DNA of 64,000 nt. Source: Ancistrus triradiatus. Its lineage: Eukaryota > Chordata > Actinopteri > Siluriformes > Loricariidae. The position numbers were made by a program, and so were the translations under genes. Position 1 is the stretch's first letter; each line of letters opens with the position of its first letter. The notes under the pieces are model-generated. The model did no database searches, was not told where the DNA came from, and worked only from the letters and a program-made list of their open reading frames with translations. The stretch is taken from positions 392,501 to 456,500 of the forward strand of contig JAJAGP010000212.1 of NCBI GenBank assembly GCA_025084515.1, read 5' to 3'. Below are positions 32,788 to 44,840 of the stretch, piece after piece.

Positions 32788-35700
32788 ATGAGAGGACTTC
32801 CTGGATATGGATTTTCCTTCTCTGGAGCTCTGCTGATTGGGATTTTTCAGGGTATGTACCCACAGAAATATGATATGCTATTTTAATTCATGCACACGGC
32901 AACTTAAGGTGTTTTAAGCATTGACATAAATGGTCTTTATTACTAACCTCATAAGTTACGAGTGAATAGTGCTTGTATTTTTATTTATGATCAAATGTTT
33001 GTAGTCGTTTTAACAATAACGGACAATATCTGCACTGAACTGTTTAAAGGGCGGAAGGAGGTGGGCCAGCTGGTAGCCCCACATATGATGGTGCTGTAGT
33101 AAATCTAGCAGTTGTGTATTCTTGGTCTGTTATTTTACATTGTTCCACAGTTTTATATTACCACCCAGGAGGCACATATCTGGTCAAGTCAGTCAGAAGG
33201 CAGTCCCAACATGTTTGAGCAGACAAACAAATGAGACACAAGACTTAAAAATCTGTTAAAAACTGATTTTCAGGTTTATGACCTACTACAGGATGAATCT
33301 AAAAGGATATCGGATTTGTATCAGGTTCTTTATCAGTCCAACAAAGCCCCAATTCAAGTTGTTCACAGAAATTTTTATTACAATTAAATATTTTGTTTTT
33401 GAGAGAGCTTATAGAAAATTTGATGAGGGCAGTGACAGCTCAGGGCCACGGTACACAATCTGCTCCAAGTGATGACCTTAATTGTATATAATTCCTTTTT
33501 TATTATATCCCCTATATTATATAAAACCTCGAACAAATACAGTTCCAAGGGGAAAAAATGCAAAGTCTTTGGATTTTTTTTAGCTGATAATAACCAAACT
33601 GCTTAAACACAAAACATTCTATATATTGCACATAATGTATATGTGAATTACTGCATTTAATAACTGGTACAACCTCATTTTGAAAGCTTTTTAAAATGTG
33701 GTTGTCTGTTTTCCCAAAATATCAGCTAATATGTATGTACACCTAACATTTACTAGACCATTTAGAAGTTGTAAGCAACTTACAACTGAATCACTTTTAC
33801 AAGGTACAATACATGCAGTTGTGGGTTGAGAGTCGTGCATAAGAGCACAACAATAGCAGCTTGGCATTGCAAGGACTTGAGCCTTGGATTTTATCCCAGT
33901 ACTTTTAACCACTGCATCACCATGTTCCCTGTATCATATCTAAGGTCCACATATCTAGTTAATGTAAGGGTCCAGATTGTATTTTTATGTTGTGTTGTGG
34001 TTTAAGTTTTTTAATATCAAATGTAAGCAATGTTAAATTGAAATGTTTTAACTTCAGTTTAAAATAAATGTAAATATCACTACAAAACACTTAAAATTGT
34101 TAATTAGTCTCACAAATTAATATTTGGTCTTAGGGTTTGGTAGTCTCTTCCTAATAGAAAACATATATTTTTGTATTAAGCTATACATACATATATAGAG
34201 CTTTTTTTCTATCTTTTAATTTTTCTATCATTTAAATAGATCATAAAATAAACCTTCTATATATTGAATAGATTTTTTTGTTCGGTTGAGTTACTTTGGA
34301 ACTGCAGTTTGAACTATTCAGTACAGTGGTCTATACATTCATTTGTTCATTAATTTTCATCCCCGCTTAATCCAATTCAGGGTCGTATGGAGTCAGGGCC
34401 TAACTGGCAGCACAGGGTGTAAGGCAGGAACCAATCCTAGCCACAGCAGCAATTCTTCACACGGTGCACACACACACACATGGTAGAAACACCAATCGAA
34501 CTAATGCATGTTGTCAGAATGTGGGAGGAAACCAGAGAACCTGGAAAAAATGTGAACATAGTGAAAACATGCCATCTCCACATCGGAAGGGTGTGAGCAG
34601 GGAATCGAACTGGAGATCTCTAGAGCTGTGAGGTGACAGCACTGACCACTGTGCCAAGTGTCGCATCTAGATTAGTCCACACAAAAACGTAGTGTTTTTT
34701 TGTCAGGTTTTAGAACTTCAATGACTTTTACAGACACCTTTTATGAAATGAGTAACTGTTTTTTATGCAACACATTTTCTGATGTATTGATGATGTGAGC
34801 AGATATTTCAGAACAGAGCATTTTAGGTGTTACCTTTTTTTTATCTTCGTGTTCGATACTAGAATGTTTAAACTTTTATATTTGCTGGTTTCCATGGAAC
34901 AACCTTAACTTTTATAAACTCCATCCTGTAAGTAATTTCTACCACACATTTCAGCATACTGCTTGAGTAACTGTCTGCTGTTATCATTTTTGATAGCATA
35001 AAGTATACGGTTATGCTCAGGAAACCTCAGACGTTATATACGAACTGTGTGGTGCAGCACATACTCTCAGTGTCAGCTGCTAGGTTGCTGTAAATCATAA
35101 GATTAGAAGAGTTCAGTTTACTGTAAAGTTTGGGCACATATTCACAAAACAATATACTATCAACAATAAGGTGCACTAAAAGGCACAGCAGTGGTCATGA
35201 ACGTTCATGGTGCTCCTGTAGTATATGCTAATAGGTACACCAGTGATGGTCATAACACACATAACACATGACCACCTTTTCTCTTGTTTCACCTGTTCCC
35301 AACAGGTTGACTACAAGAACTGACTGTTCACTTACCATGTAATAGATAGCAGGGAATAATGTGCTGCTGTTAAGAGATAATCATCGTTATTCAATCTATG
35401 AGTTGTCATAATGTTTTGGTTCTTCGGTGTACATTGATGCATGCGTAGGGTGTAGTAGCACCGTTACTTAAAAAAAAAAGAGTATCACTTGTTTACTGGC
35501 ATAAAATGACCTTAAACTCAAATTTAATAGCTTTTTTTCACCTGCAGAGTGCAATTAGTACTAATACAATTAGGCATAGAGTATGTATGCATTATGTTAG
35601 CATTATGTGCTCAGATGTTTACTTACATTTTTGTTTATGGGCACAAAAATGCAAAAGAAATGCATATTGAAACCTTTTTTAAAAAAATAATGGTTACAGT

Positions 35701-38700
35701 GGGGCAAAAAAGTATTTAGTCAGCCACTGATTGTGTAAGTTCTCCTACTTAGAAAGATGACAGAGGTCTGTAATTTTCTTCATAGGTACACTTCAACTAT
35801 AAGAGACAAAATGAGAAAAAAATCCAGGAAATCACATTGTAGGATTTTTAAAGAATTTAATTGTAAACTATGGTGGAAAATAAGTATTTGGTCAAAAACA
35901 AAAGTTCAACTCAATACTTTGTAACATAACCTTTGAGGTCAAACGTTTCCCGTAAGTCTTCACCAGGTCTGCACACACTGTAGCTGATATTTTGGCCCAT
36001 TCCTCCATGCAGATCTCCTCTAGAGCAGTGATGTTTTGGGGCAAAATGGACTTTCAACTCCCTCCACAAATGTTCTATGGGGTGAGGTCTGGAGACTGGC
36101 TAGGCCACTGCGGGACCCTGAAATGCTATATTACAGAGCCACTCCTTCATTGCCCGAGCGATGTGTTTGGGATCATTGTCATGCTGGAAGACACAGCCAC
36201 GTTCCATCTTCAATGCTCTCACTGATGGAAGGAGGTTTTGGCTTAAAATCTCATGATACATGGCCCCGTTCATTCTTCCCTTAACACGGATCAGTCGTCC
36301 TGTCCAATCTGCAGAAAAACAGCCCCAAAGCATGATGTTTCCACCCCCATGCTTCACAGTAGGTATGGCGCAACTCAGCATTCTTCTTCCTCCAAACACG
36401 GCGAATTGAGTTTTTACTAAAAAGATCTATTTTGGTTTCATCTGACCACATGATATTTTCCCAATCCTCTTCTGGATCATCCATATGCTCTCTGGCAAAC
36501 TTCAGACGGGCCTGGACATGTACTGGCTTAAGCAGGGGGACACGCCTGGCACTGCAGGATCTGAGTCCCTCTCGTCATAGTGTGTTACTGATGGTAGCCT
36601 TTGTTAGCTTTGGTCCCAGCTATCTGCAGTCATTCATCAGGTCCCTCCGTGTAGTTCTGGAATTTTTGCTCATCGTTCTCATGATCATTTTGACCCCACG
36701 GGATGAGGATCTTGTGTGGGGCCCCAGATGGAGGGAGATATTTTGGTCTTTGTATGTCTTTTCATTTTCTTACAATTGCTCCCACAGTTGATTTATTCAC
36801 ACCAACCTGCTTGCCTATTGTAGATTCACTCTTCCCAGCCTGGTGCAGGTCTACAATTTTCTTCCTGGTGTCCTTCGACAGCTCTTTGGTCTTGGCCGTG
36901 GTTGAGTTTGGAGTCTGACTGTTTGAGGCTGTGGACAGGTGTCTTTTATACAGATAACGAGGTCAAACAGGTGAAATTAATACAGGTAACGAGTGGAGGA
37001 CAGAAGAGCTTCCTAAAAAAGAAGTTACAGGTCTGTGAGAGCCAGAAATCTTGCTTGTTTGTGCCTGACCAAATACTTACTTTTCACCATGATTTACAAT
37101 TAAATTCTTTAAAAATCTTACAATGGGATTTCCTGTTTTTTTTTTCTTCTCATTTTGTCTCTCATAGTTGAAGTGTACCTATGATGAAAATTACAGACCT
37201 CTCTCATCTTTCTAAGTAGGAGAACTTGAACAATCAGTGGCTGACTAAATACTTTTTTGCCCCACTGCATATACTGGTCAACAGGAGGGTATTTCATTTA
37301 AATGGTGTGGCTGGAAATTTTCTGTACTTACACACACACATATCCATTGCACTATACAGGTGGGGACTTGTCAGATCTTTCTATCCTTGTGGGGCCATTT
37401 GGTCCCCACAATGTGCTATAAACGTGCCCACACATACACACAGACACACACCTGAAGGAAACGCACATGGACATTGTGAGAACATGCCAAATTACACACA
37501 CATTAATCAGAGATGGGATTTGAAGCTCTGCCCCTGGAGTGGTTTAACACTGACATTATCTGCTTTGTCACCATGCTGCCAGTTGATGAGCTTTGTTTAA
37601 AAATAGTATTAATCTATGATGAGATTTTTTTTCAATATGGTTTATGCAATTTTCACCTGCAATATTATTCTGGTACTTTAAATGTGACAAATGTTTATAC
37701 TAGAAAGACATGGGTCTTAAAAACATAAAAAGTAAAAAAAAGTAACAAAAAGCTAGTTTCAAATTGATGAAAGATGAGGTGTCATTCCATGAAATAGGTA
37801 CAATTTAACACAGCTATTTTGAAAATTTGGATATCAGAAATTATTTTGAATTACATAAAGGTTATTGTCATATTCTGTCTCAATAACTGAGACAGGGACA
37901 GACGTGCGTGTAACTGGAAGGGATTTATTTAAACTGTGAGACATAATGAGGAATAAAATAAAGAATTCAAGAAAGATGTGTAACCTCACTGTATATAACA
38001 TCTGATGTTTATAATTTCTTTCTGTCTTCATGTCTTCATGAACATGTGAAAATCAGTATATAATTCCAAAACATATAGAAAACATGTATAATTAGAAAAA
38101 TAGAAAAATATGTAATTAGAATTTAAAATACTGTGTATAGAAATGATTCATGAAGAGCTTTCAATGAATTAAAATATGCTTGCCAGACAAATCTTGAAAA
38201 ATTATTATCTCTTATACACCTTTGTCGTATTTGTCATTGTTGTAGTGGTTTGGATTAAGGCTTCGGTGTGATGACTCTCACTGTTTACTTCAACAGACAT
38301 GACAGTTTGTGATCCAGTCCGATCTTAACTGTGTTTTGTCTTGCTGTAGGTTTGAGTGTTTTGGCTGATGATGCAGTGATTGTGTACACACCTACTGGAG
38401 GTTCACTGGATCTGTCACTGGAGTATACAAAAGAATCAAAGCTATCGGTTCGGTGGAAGTTTGATGATGAAACGTTTGCTGAGTACACTTCATCAAATCA
38501 ATATTCATATATGAAATCCCAGTTCAGTGGAAGGTTAAAGGAGAAACAGGACAAAGTTGGAATAACTGTGCAAAATCTACAATCCCATGATGGTGGGGAA
38601 TTCTTGATTGTTGCAACAGTATCTCAACAACAGCAACCAACAAAAACATTTAAAGTGTTTATTGAAAGTGAGTGTGATAATTACATGTTTAATTCCTAAT

Positions 38701-41700
38701 TGAAGCAAATACCAACCAAACCAAGCCTTATAAATGCAAAATATATGCACTGCTTATGTTTCAATAATTTCATGTTCATTTACAAAATGTTTACTCTGAG
38801 TATGATCATGACACTGTGTTGTCAAAGCTGCCAAGAATGTTGATTTACTTAAACACTTTCAGATCCCATAACAGATGTGCAGATTGAGAGGAATCAAACA
38901 TGGACGGAGTCCACAAACAGCTGTGTGATTAACCTGAAGTGTAAAGCTCTGGGAGCTGAGAGCCCTTCCTACAGTTGGAGCGGATACAAGAACCAGAGTG
39001 GAGCTCAGGCGCAGTTCACTCTCTCACCTGTAGATGGAACTGTTACATTGAACTGCATTGCAACCAACAACGTCAGCACCAGATCTGCTTTAGAGAGAGT
39101 GACCTGTTACAGTGACCAAACCCAAACTGGTACATTTACACGTTTCCAGATACAGTGCTATAAACATCAAATGCGCTCTGTTAGCCTCGGTGACTTGGTG
39201 ATCGGTTGCCAGATTGTAGACAAATTACGCGGATTTTGTTTGGAATTGAAAACGAGAAGTGGAAAATGAAAAGTAAATCACCAGCAGATATCGCCAATAT
39301 TCATTTCCATTCGCCATTTATTTTGACACTTAAAACGCGTCCACGTGCTGAATCTCAAACTGTCACTTTGCTCTTGATTTATTCATTTTGTTTTTTTCTT
39401 TTTACGCATTGCATTTTCATTTTAGTTTTAGCACATATCATGCGTGTCATAAATAAAATGAAAAGTCAAAGTGAAACTTGGATTAGTTTTTCCATATTGG
39501 ATATGGCCATGAAATCCCTAAGATGGAAGACAAATAGCTACAGTGGCGCAAAAAAGTATTTAGTCAGCCACTGATTGTGCAAGTTCTTCTACTTGGAAAT
39601 CACATTGTAGGATTTTTAAAAAATTTAATTGTAAATCATGGAGGAAAATAAGTATTTGGTCACCCACAAACAAGCAGGATTTCTGGCTCTCACAGACCTG
39701 TAACTTCTTCTTTAAGAAGCTCTTCTGTCCTCCACTCCTTACCTGTATTAATGGCACCTGCTTGACCTCGTTATCTGTATAAAAGACACCTGTCCACAGC
39801 CTCAAACAGTCAGACTCTAAACTCAACCATGGCCAAGACCAAAGAGCTGTCGAAGAGCTGTCCATGCAATATCTCATCCCGTGGGGTCAAAATGATCATG
39901 AGAACGGTGAGCAAAAATCCCAGAACTACAGGGAGGGACCTGATGAATGACCTGCAGAGAGCTGGGACCAAAGTAACAAAGGCTACCATCAGTAACACAC
40001 TACGCCGAGAGGGACTCAGATCCTGCAGTGCCAGGCATGTTCTCCTGCTTAAACCAGTACATGTCAAGGCCTGTCTGAAGCTTGCCAGAGAGCATATGGA
40101 TGATCCAGAAGAGTATTGGGAGAATATCATGTGGTCAGAACTTTTTGGTAAAAACTCAACTCGCCGTGTTTGGAGTAAGAAGAATTCGAAGTTGCACCAT
40201 ACTTACTGGGAAGCATGGGGGTGGAAACATCATGCTTTGAGGCTGTTTTTCTGCAGAGGGGACAGGACGACTGATCCGTGTTAAGGGAAGAATGAACGGG
40301 GCCATGTATCGTGAGATTTTAAGCCAAAACCTCCTTCCATCAGTGAGAGCATTAAAGATGGAACGTGGGGAATGGGCCAAAATACCAGCTACAGTGTGTG
40401 CAAACCTGATGAAGACTTTACAGGAAACGTTTGGCCTCTGTCATTGCCAACAAAGGTTATGTTACTAAGTATTGAGTTGAACTTTTGTTATTGAACAAAT
40501 ACTTATTTTCCACCATAATTTACAATTAAATTCTTTAAAAATCCAACATTGTGATTTCCTGGATTTTTTTTCTTTCTCATTTTGTCTCTCATAGTTGAAG
40601 TGTACCTATGATGAAACTTACAGGCCTCTCTCATCTTTCTAAGTAGGAGAACTTGCACAATCAGTGGCTGACTAAATACTTTTTTGCCCCACTGTATTTT
40701 CAATTTCATTTTATTTTTGTCCCAAATAACTCGGGTTTATGTTCGAAAAAAACCTGCAATATGTATACTTGAAATCCTTCAGTATAGCTGATGCGTTTTG
40801 GTATTTTAGCTGAAGACACCTATTTATGTCTCACAACTTTGGTTGTAGCTCTTCACAATTATATTTGTAAACATTCACATGATATTTCTAAACATCTGCT
40901 ATGATCTTTGTAGGTGGCATAATATCACTGGTTTGGTATGCAGTAGGATGTGCTGCCGTTCTGCTTGTTGGTGTGATTCTCGGGGTGATCTGCTGCTATA
41001 GGAAATGTCACAAAAGTGTGTAAAGTCTCTCTCTCTCTCTCTCTCTCTCTCGCTCTCGCTCTCGCTCAATTCAATGAGCTTTATTGGCATGACTGTCACA
41101 GTGGGTACAATATTGACAAAGCATTGAAAAGACATTGTTTTGTACATATGACAAATATTAAATAAGAAAAGAATCAAACAGACAAAAAGATACAGTATCG
41201 TAGAAAAGACTAAACAAAGGGGGAAAAAAAAAACGAGGTAGTCGTGTGTAATATATAGTATATGGAGTTTAAACAAGTTGCCTTATTCTGTGTGTGTGTG
41301 TGTGTGTGTGTGTGTCTTGCTCTCACCCTTGTAGATTTTTTATTTTTTTGCATTTCCATACCGTCCCATTAAAAATTTAAATAAGCTATTTTTATTTATC
41401 TTTATGACAGAGCCTGTTGCTAATAATGAAATTACAGTGTATGCAGATGTCAATCCTGGAGTTGTTGCTCAGAAAAATGTAAGTAAACTATATGTTTCTA
41501 AATGTACAGAGACACTATGTCTTGCTTGTATTATGGGTCTTTCTAAAGTAAAGGATTCAGCAAGTTTGATCCTGGCCTCCATTTACCATCTATGTTGTGT
41601 TTGGTAATTTCTCCGTATTTTGGCTTAAGTATTAAAGGGGTACAGAAGATAAATGAATGAGGACATCAAACATAATTTGAAATCTAATGCATAAAAACTG

Positions 41701-43815
41701 GCTTGGTTTGTTTTTAGTGCTTAATTTCTGTTGCAATCTGAATTACAGGGAAGATCAGCAAGCGTTACTAATGGAATGGGTGTTTATGAAACAGTGGATG
41801 ACTTCAGAGTTGCACCAGAAATGGTATGCACTTTTAAATATCTGGCAAATAAAATAACTCCAAACCTTTTTTTAAACACAAGCAAACACTTTAGTTTTTT
41901 ACATTCAAACTATCTTTACAATATCTGTCTATACAAGACCTAATATGAAACAACTAGTAGTGTTTAGCATAGTGGTAAAAGTAGAGATAAATAAGAGAAA
42001 CTAAAGAATGCAGAACTATTTCGACTAAATAATACAGTGGTGTGAAAAAGTGTTTGTCCCCATCCTGATTTCCTTTTTTGTTTTGCATGTTTGTCACACG
42101 AGTGTTTTGGAACATCGAACCAATTTAAATATTAGTCAAAAACAACACAAGTAAACACAAAATGCTTTTTTTAAAATGAAGGTGTTTATTATAAAGGGAG
42201 AAAAAAATCCAAACCTACATGGCCCTGTGTGAAAAAGTGATTGCTGGTTGGGCCACCCTTAGCAGCAACAACTGCAACCAAGCGTTTGTGATAACTTGCA
42301 GTGAGTCTTTTACAGCATTGTGGAGGAATTTTGGCCGCTCATCTTTGCAGAATTGTTGTAATTCAGCCACATTGGAGGGTTTTCCAGCATGAACGGCCTT
42401 TTTAAGGTCATGCCACAGCATCTCAATAGGATTCAGGTCAGGACTTTGACTAGGCCACTCCAAAGTCTTCATTTTGTTTTTCTTCAGCCATTCACAGCTG
42501 GACTTGCTGGTGTGTTTTGGATCATTGTCCTGCTGCAGAACCAAAGTTCGTTTCAGCTTGAGGTCACCAACAGATGGCCGGACATTCTCCTTCAGGATTT
42601 TTTGGTAGACAGCAGAATTCATAGTTCCATTTATCACAGCAAGTCTTTCAGGTCCTGAAGCAGCAAAGCAGCCCCAGACCATCACACCACCACCACCATA
42701 TTTTACTGTTGCTATAAGGTTCTTTTTCTGAAATGCTGTGTTACTTTTAAGCCAGATGTAATGGGACACACACCTTCTCAAATGTCTTGGTCATCAAAAT
42801 GTGTTCTGGAAAAATTGAGATGAGCTTTAATGTTCTTTTTGCTCAGCAGTGGTTTTCGTCTTGGAACAATGCAGGCCATTTATGCCCAGTGTCTTTCTTA
42901 TGGTGGAGGCATGAACACTGACCTTAACTGAGCCAAGTGAGGACTGCAGTTCTTTGGATGTTGTTGTGGGGTCTTTTGTAGCCTCTTGGATGAGTTGTCG
43001 CTGCGCTCTTGGGGTAATTTTGGTCGGCCGGCCACTCCCGGGAAGGTTCACCACTGTTCCATGTCTTCACCATTTGTGGATAATGGCTCTCACTGTGGTT
43101 CGCTGGAGTCCCAAAGCTTTAGAAATGGCTTTATAACCCTTTCCAGACTGATAGATCTCAATTACTTTCTTTCTCAATTGATCCTGAATTTCTTTGGCTC
43201 TCGGCATGATGAGTAGCTTCTAAGGACCTTTTGGTGTACTTCACTTTGTCAGGCAGGTCCTATTTAAGGAATGTCCTGATTGAGAACAGGTGTGGCAATA
43301 ATCACGCCTAGGTGTGGGTAGAGACAGTGAAGTCATTTGTGATAAACCATGGATAAGTTATGTTTTAACAAGAAGGGGGAATCACTTTTTCACACAGGGC
43401 CATGTAGGTTTGGATTTTTTTCTCCCTTAATAATGAACACCTTCATTTAAAATCTGCATTTTGTGTTTCCTTGTGTTGCCTTTGACTAATATTTAAATTG
43501 GTTTGATGTTCCGAAACAAAAACAACGAAAATTGTAAAAGTGAAAGAAAATTGTAAAAGCAAATCTGTCAGCTGAGTCACCCACCATGGTCAGAAGAAAT
43601 AAGTTTTCTAGAAGTATGATCTTCTAATATATTATTGTACATTTTATGGCCTTATTTTGTTCATGTTAACCAAATGGTCATTTCAGAGGTGAATGTAAAC
43701 TTTGTGGTATTTTTGTTTGTTTATGTTTACACAGACTGTTTATGCTAAAGTGGCATTTCCTAAACGTGAAGAGCCCAGCGCTACCAGGCCATCGCCTTAT
43801 AAGCAAGCTTCCTGA
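32788..43815 (+). CDS. CD2/SLAM-family Ig receptor with ITSM-type cytoplasmic tail, seven exons
   Basis: Exons: 32788-32851 (signal peptide MRGLPGYGFSFSGALLIGIF), 38350-38667 (V-like Ig), 38863-39129 (C2-like Ig), 40914-41015 (transmembrane), 41411-41478, 41749-41823 and 43735-43815 (tail, stop TGA). All junctions are GT/AG; 975 nt, 324 residues. The V domain keeps the strand-C tryptophan (VRWKF) and a GRL...ITVQNLQSHDGGEF pattern but lacks the usual disulphide cysteines, as in CD2, CD48 and SLAM members. The C2 domain has four cysteines (SCVINLKC, LNCIA, VTCY), also a family mark, and N-glycosylation sequons. The membrane exon reads about IISLVWYAVGCAAVLLVGVI. The tail carries TVYADV and TVYAKV, both fitting the immunoreceptor tyrosine switch motif TxYxxV/I that recruits SAP-type SH2 adaptors, plus GVYETV. 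The likely role is a surface receptor on leukocytes. The SLAMF member cannot be named from sequence alone. Introns 1, 3 and 6 each hold a Tc1 element. Confidence 0.8.
33757..33925 (-). repeat. SINE family A, diverged minus-strand copy
   Basis: AGTTGTAAGCAACTTACAACT, TGCAGTTGTGGGTTGAGAG and GGACTTGAGCCTTGGATTTT correspond in reverse to the tail, body and B-box region of family A. It lies in receptor intron 1. Confidence 0.5.
34337..34672 (-). mobile_element. SINE family B, near full-length, minus strand
   Basis: CATTAATTTTCATCCCCGCT, TTAATCCAATTCAGGGTCGT, GAATGTGGGAGGAAACCAGA, GGGAATCGAACTGGAGATC (B-box complement) and GTGAGGTGACAGCACTGACC run in reverse family order. It lies in receptor intron 1. 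Confidence 0.75.
35697..37267 (-). mobile_element. Tc1 family A element, nearly full length, inactivated (copy A2)
   Basis: 1.57 kb with ends CAGTGGGGCAAAAAAGTATT and its complement; the left TA is intact and the right flank reads CA. The transposase runs on the minus strand and keeps the blocks ENIMWSDETKIDLF, VFQHDNDPKHIARA and the region of the third catalytic site, but frameshifts and stops split it (36484-36281, 36399-36100). It is the only copy here that retains the 5' coding part. It lies in receptor intron 1. Confidence 0.92.
37430..37565 (-). repeat. Old SINE-like fragment
   Basis: GGACATTGTGAGAACATGCC and GAGATGGGATTTGAAGCTCT resemble the middle of family B in reverse but are strongly diverged. 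It lies in receptor intron 1. Confidence 0.3.
39541..40694 (+). mobile_element. Tc1 family A element, internally deleted (copy A3)
   Basis: 1154 bp, TA on both sides, ends CAGTGGCGCAAAAAAGTATT and complement. The transposase frame 39829-40284 starts MAKTKELSKSCPCNISSRGVK, where an N-terminal deletion joins the start codon region to the second helix-turn-helix. MWSELFGKNS has lost the first catalytic block (SDETKIELF), and a further deletion jumps from KMERG to EWAKIPA, removing the second and third. It lies in receptor intron 3. Confidence 0.92.
41026..41068. repeat. (TC)n microsatellite
   Basis: A CT repeat beginning 11 bases past the donor site of the transmembrane exon, with imperfect CTCGC units at its end. 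Confidence 0.95.
41066..41215 (-). repeat. Possible LINE 3' end
   Basis: TCAATGAGCTTTATTGGCATG followed by ACTGTCACAGTGGGTAC resembles the 3' ends of fish LINEs that carry a TTTATTG core, like those at 44560, 50126 and 52706. No coding part is attached. Confidence 0.35.
41288..41316. repeat. (TG)n microsatellite
   Basis: About 14 TG units in receptor intron 4. Confidence 0.95.
42035..43520 (-). mobile_element. Tc1 family B element, right end truncated
   Basis: The left end CAGTGGTGTGAAAAAGTGTT follows TA; the matching inner repeat (CATGTAGGTTTGGATTTTTT) is at 43400-43420, but the outermost right bases are missing. The transposase starts at 43206 (MPRAKEIQDQLRKK) and shows NLPGSGRPTKITPRAQRQL, VMVWGCFAASGPERLAV, LVLQQDNDPKHTSKS and SPDLNPIEMLWHDLKKAV. 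It is broken between 42827 and 42781 by stops and a frameshift; the C-terminal 188 codons are still open. It lies in receptor intron 6. Confidence 0.92.
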
Positions 43816-44094
43816 AATGTAAAGACATCAGCAAAACTTCACTTGTCAATACATTTCACTTGTCTATACATTTTGTGTGACATATGACATGACAAGACTT
43901 ATATACTGTAGTGCATTATTCTTTGTCATTATTCTTTGGCAAGTAGCTGAACTAACAGAATATAAGTATTATAATCACTCATTTATTGTATGTAACAACT
44001 ATTTGACATTACATTGGAGGGCTAGAAACACCTGATGGCCATTAATCAGATTGTGGCTTTGGATACTTTGATTTAAAAATGTTAACTTTTGGGA

Positions 44095-44212
44095 TTGGGT
44101 GGCACATTGGTGCAGTGGTTTGTTCCTGCCTTGTACCCTGTGCAGCTGGCTAGGCAACAGCATTCCCGCGACCCTGTCTAGGATCAAGCGGATAAGACAA
44201 TAAATGAATGAA
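44095..44212 (+). repeat. SINE family B remnant
   Basis: GGGTGGCACATTGGTGCAGTGG joins directly to CTTGTACCCTGTGCAGCTGG and GGATCAAGCGGATAAGAC plus AATAAATGAATG: the family's two ends with the middle deleted. Confidence 0.65.
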
Positions 44213-44780
44213 GGTACTTTTCGTATTTTTTAAAATAGTATTTGGTATCTGTATCTACTGAGTCAGTCACTGTGTTATGTCCCTGGCTGATATAATAATC
44301 ATATTTATATAAACAGGAAAAACTAGAAAGGAAATACCTGTGTATATTTGTTACACATTAAAGTTGATAGTTTCATGTTGGCTAAATCCAAAGATGTCTG
44401 ATGTGTATATACACATATCCAAACATCTGTTTCATGGCTATGATGGCTATTGATGGCTTATTTTTTTCATTAAAAAATATGTAATTTAACTAGAGGTCCC
44501 CAACATTTTGTATAAGACTGTGTGTGTTTGTGTGTGTTCATATTTATGTATGTAACATGAGATAAGATTATTTTATTGTCATTGCAAGGAGTACAACCAA
44601 ATTGTGCAGCAATCCTTACAGTGCAATTAACAGGACATCAATACAACTTTAAGAATAATTTAGAAGTAAACATAAAGTAAACATAAACATGAAGTTCAAG
44701 ATAAGGTTAAATAATTTACATATGTCTGAATATTTAAAAAACTGGAATGTAGCAGCATGGTGTTGTAAGTACAACAGTAT

Positions 44781-44783
<3 letters not shown>

Positions 44784-44836
<53 letters not shown>
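44784..44836. repeat. (TA)n microsatellite
   Basis: About 26 TA units inside the LINE 3' untranslated region. The Tyr/Ile frame on the minus strand here is an artefact. Confidence 0.97.

Positions 44837-44840
<4 letters not shown>

Noticed and set aside
43780..43815. SPYKQAS as a third tyrosine signalling motif
   Set aside because: It lacks the hydrophobic residue at +3 needed for an ITIM or ITSM.
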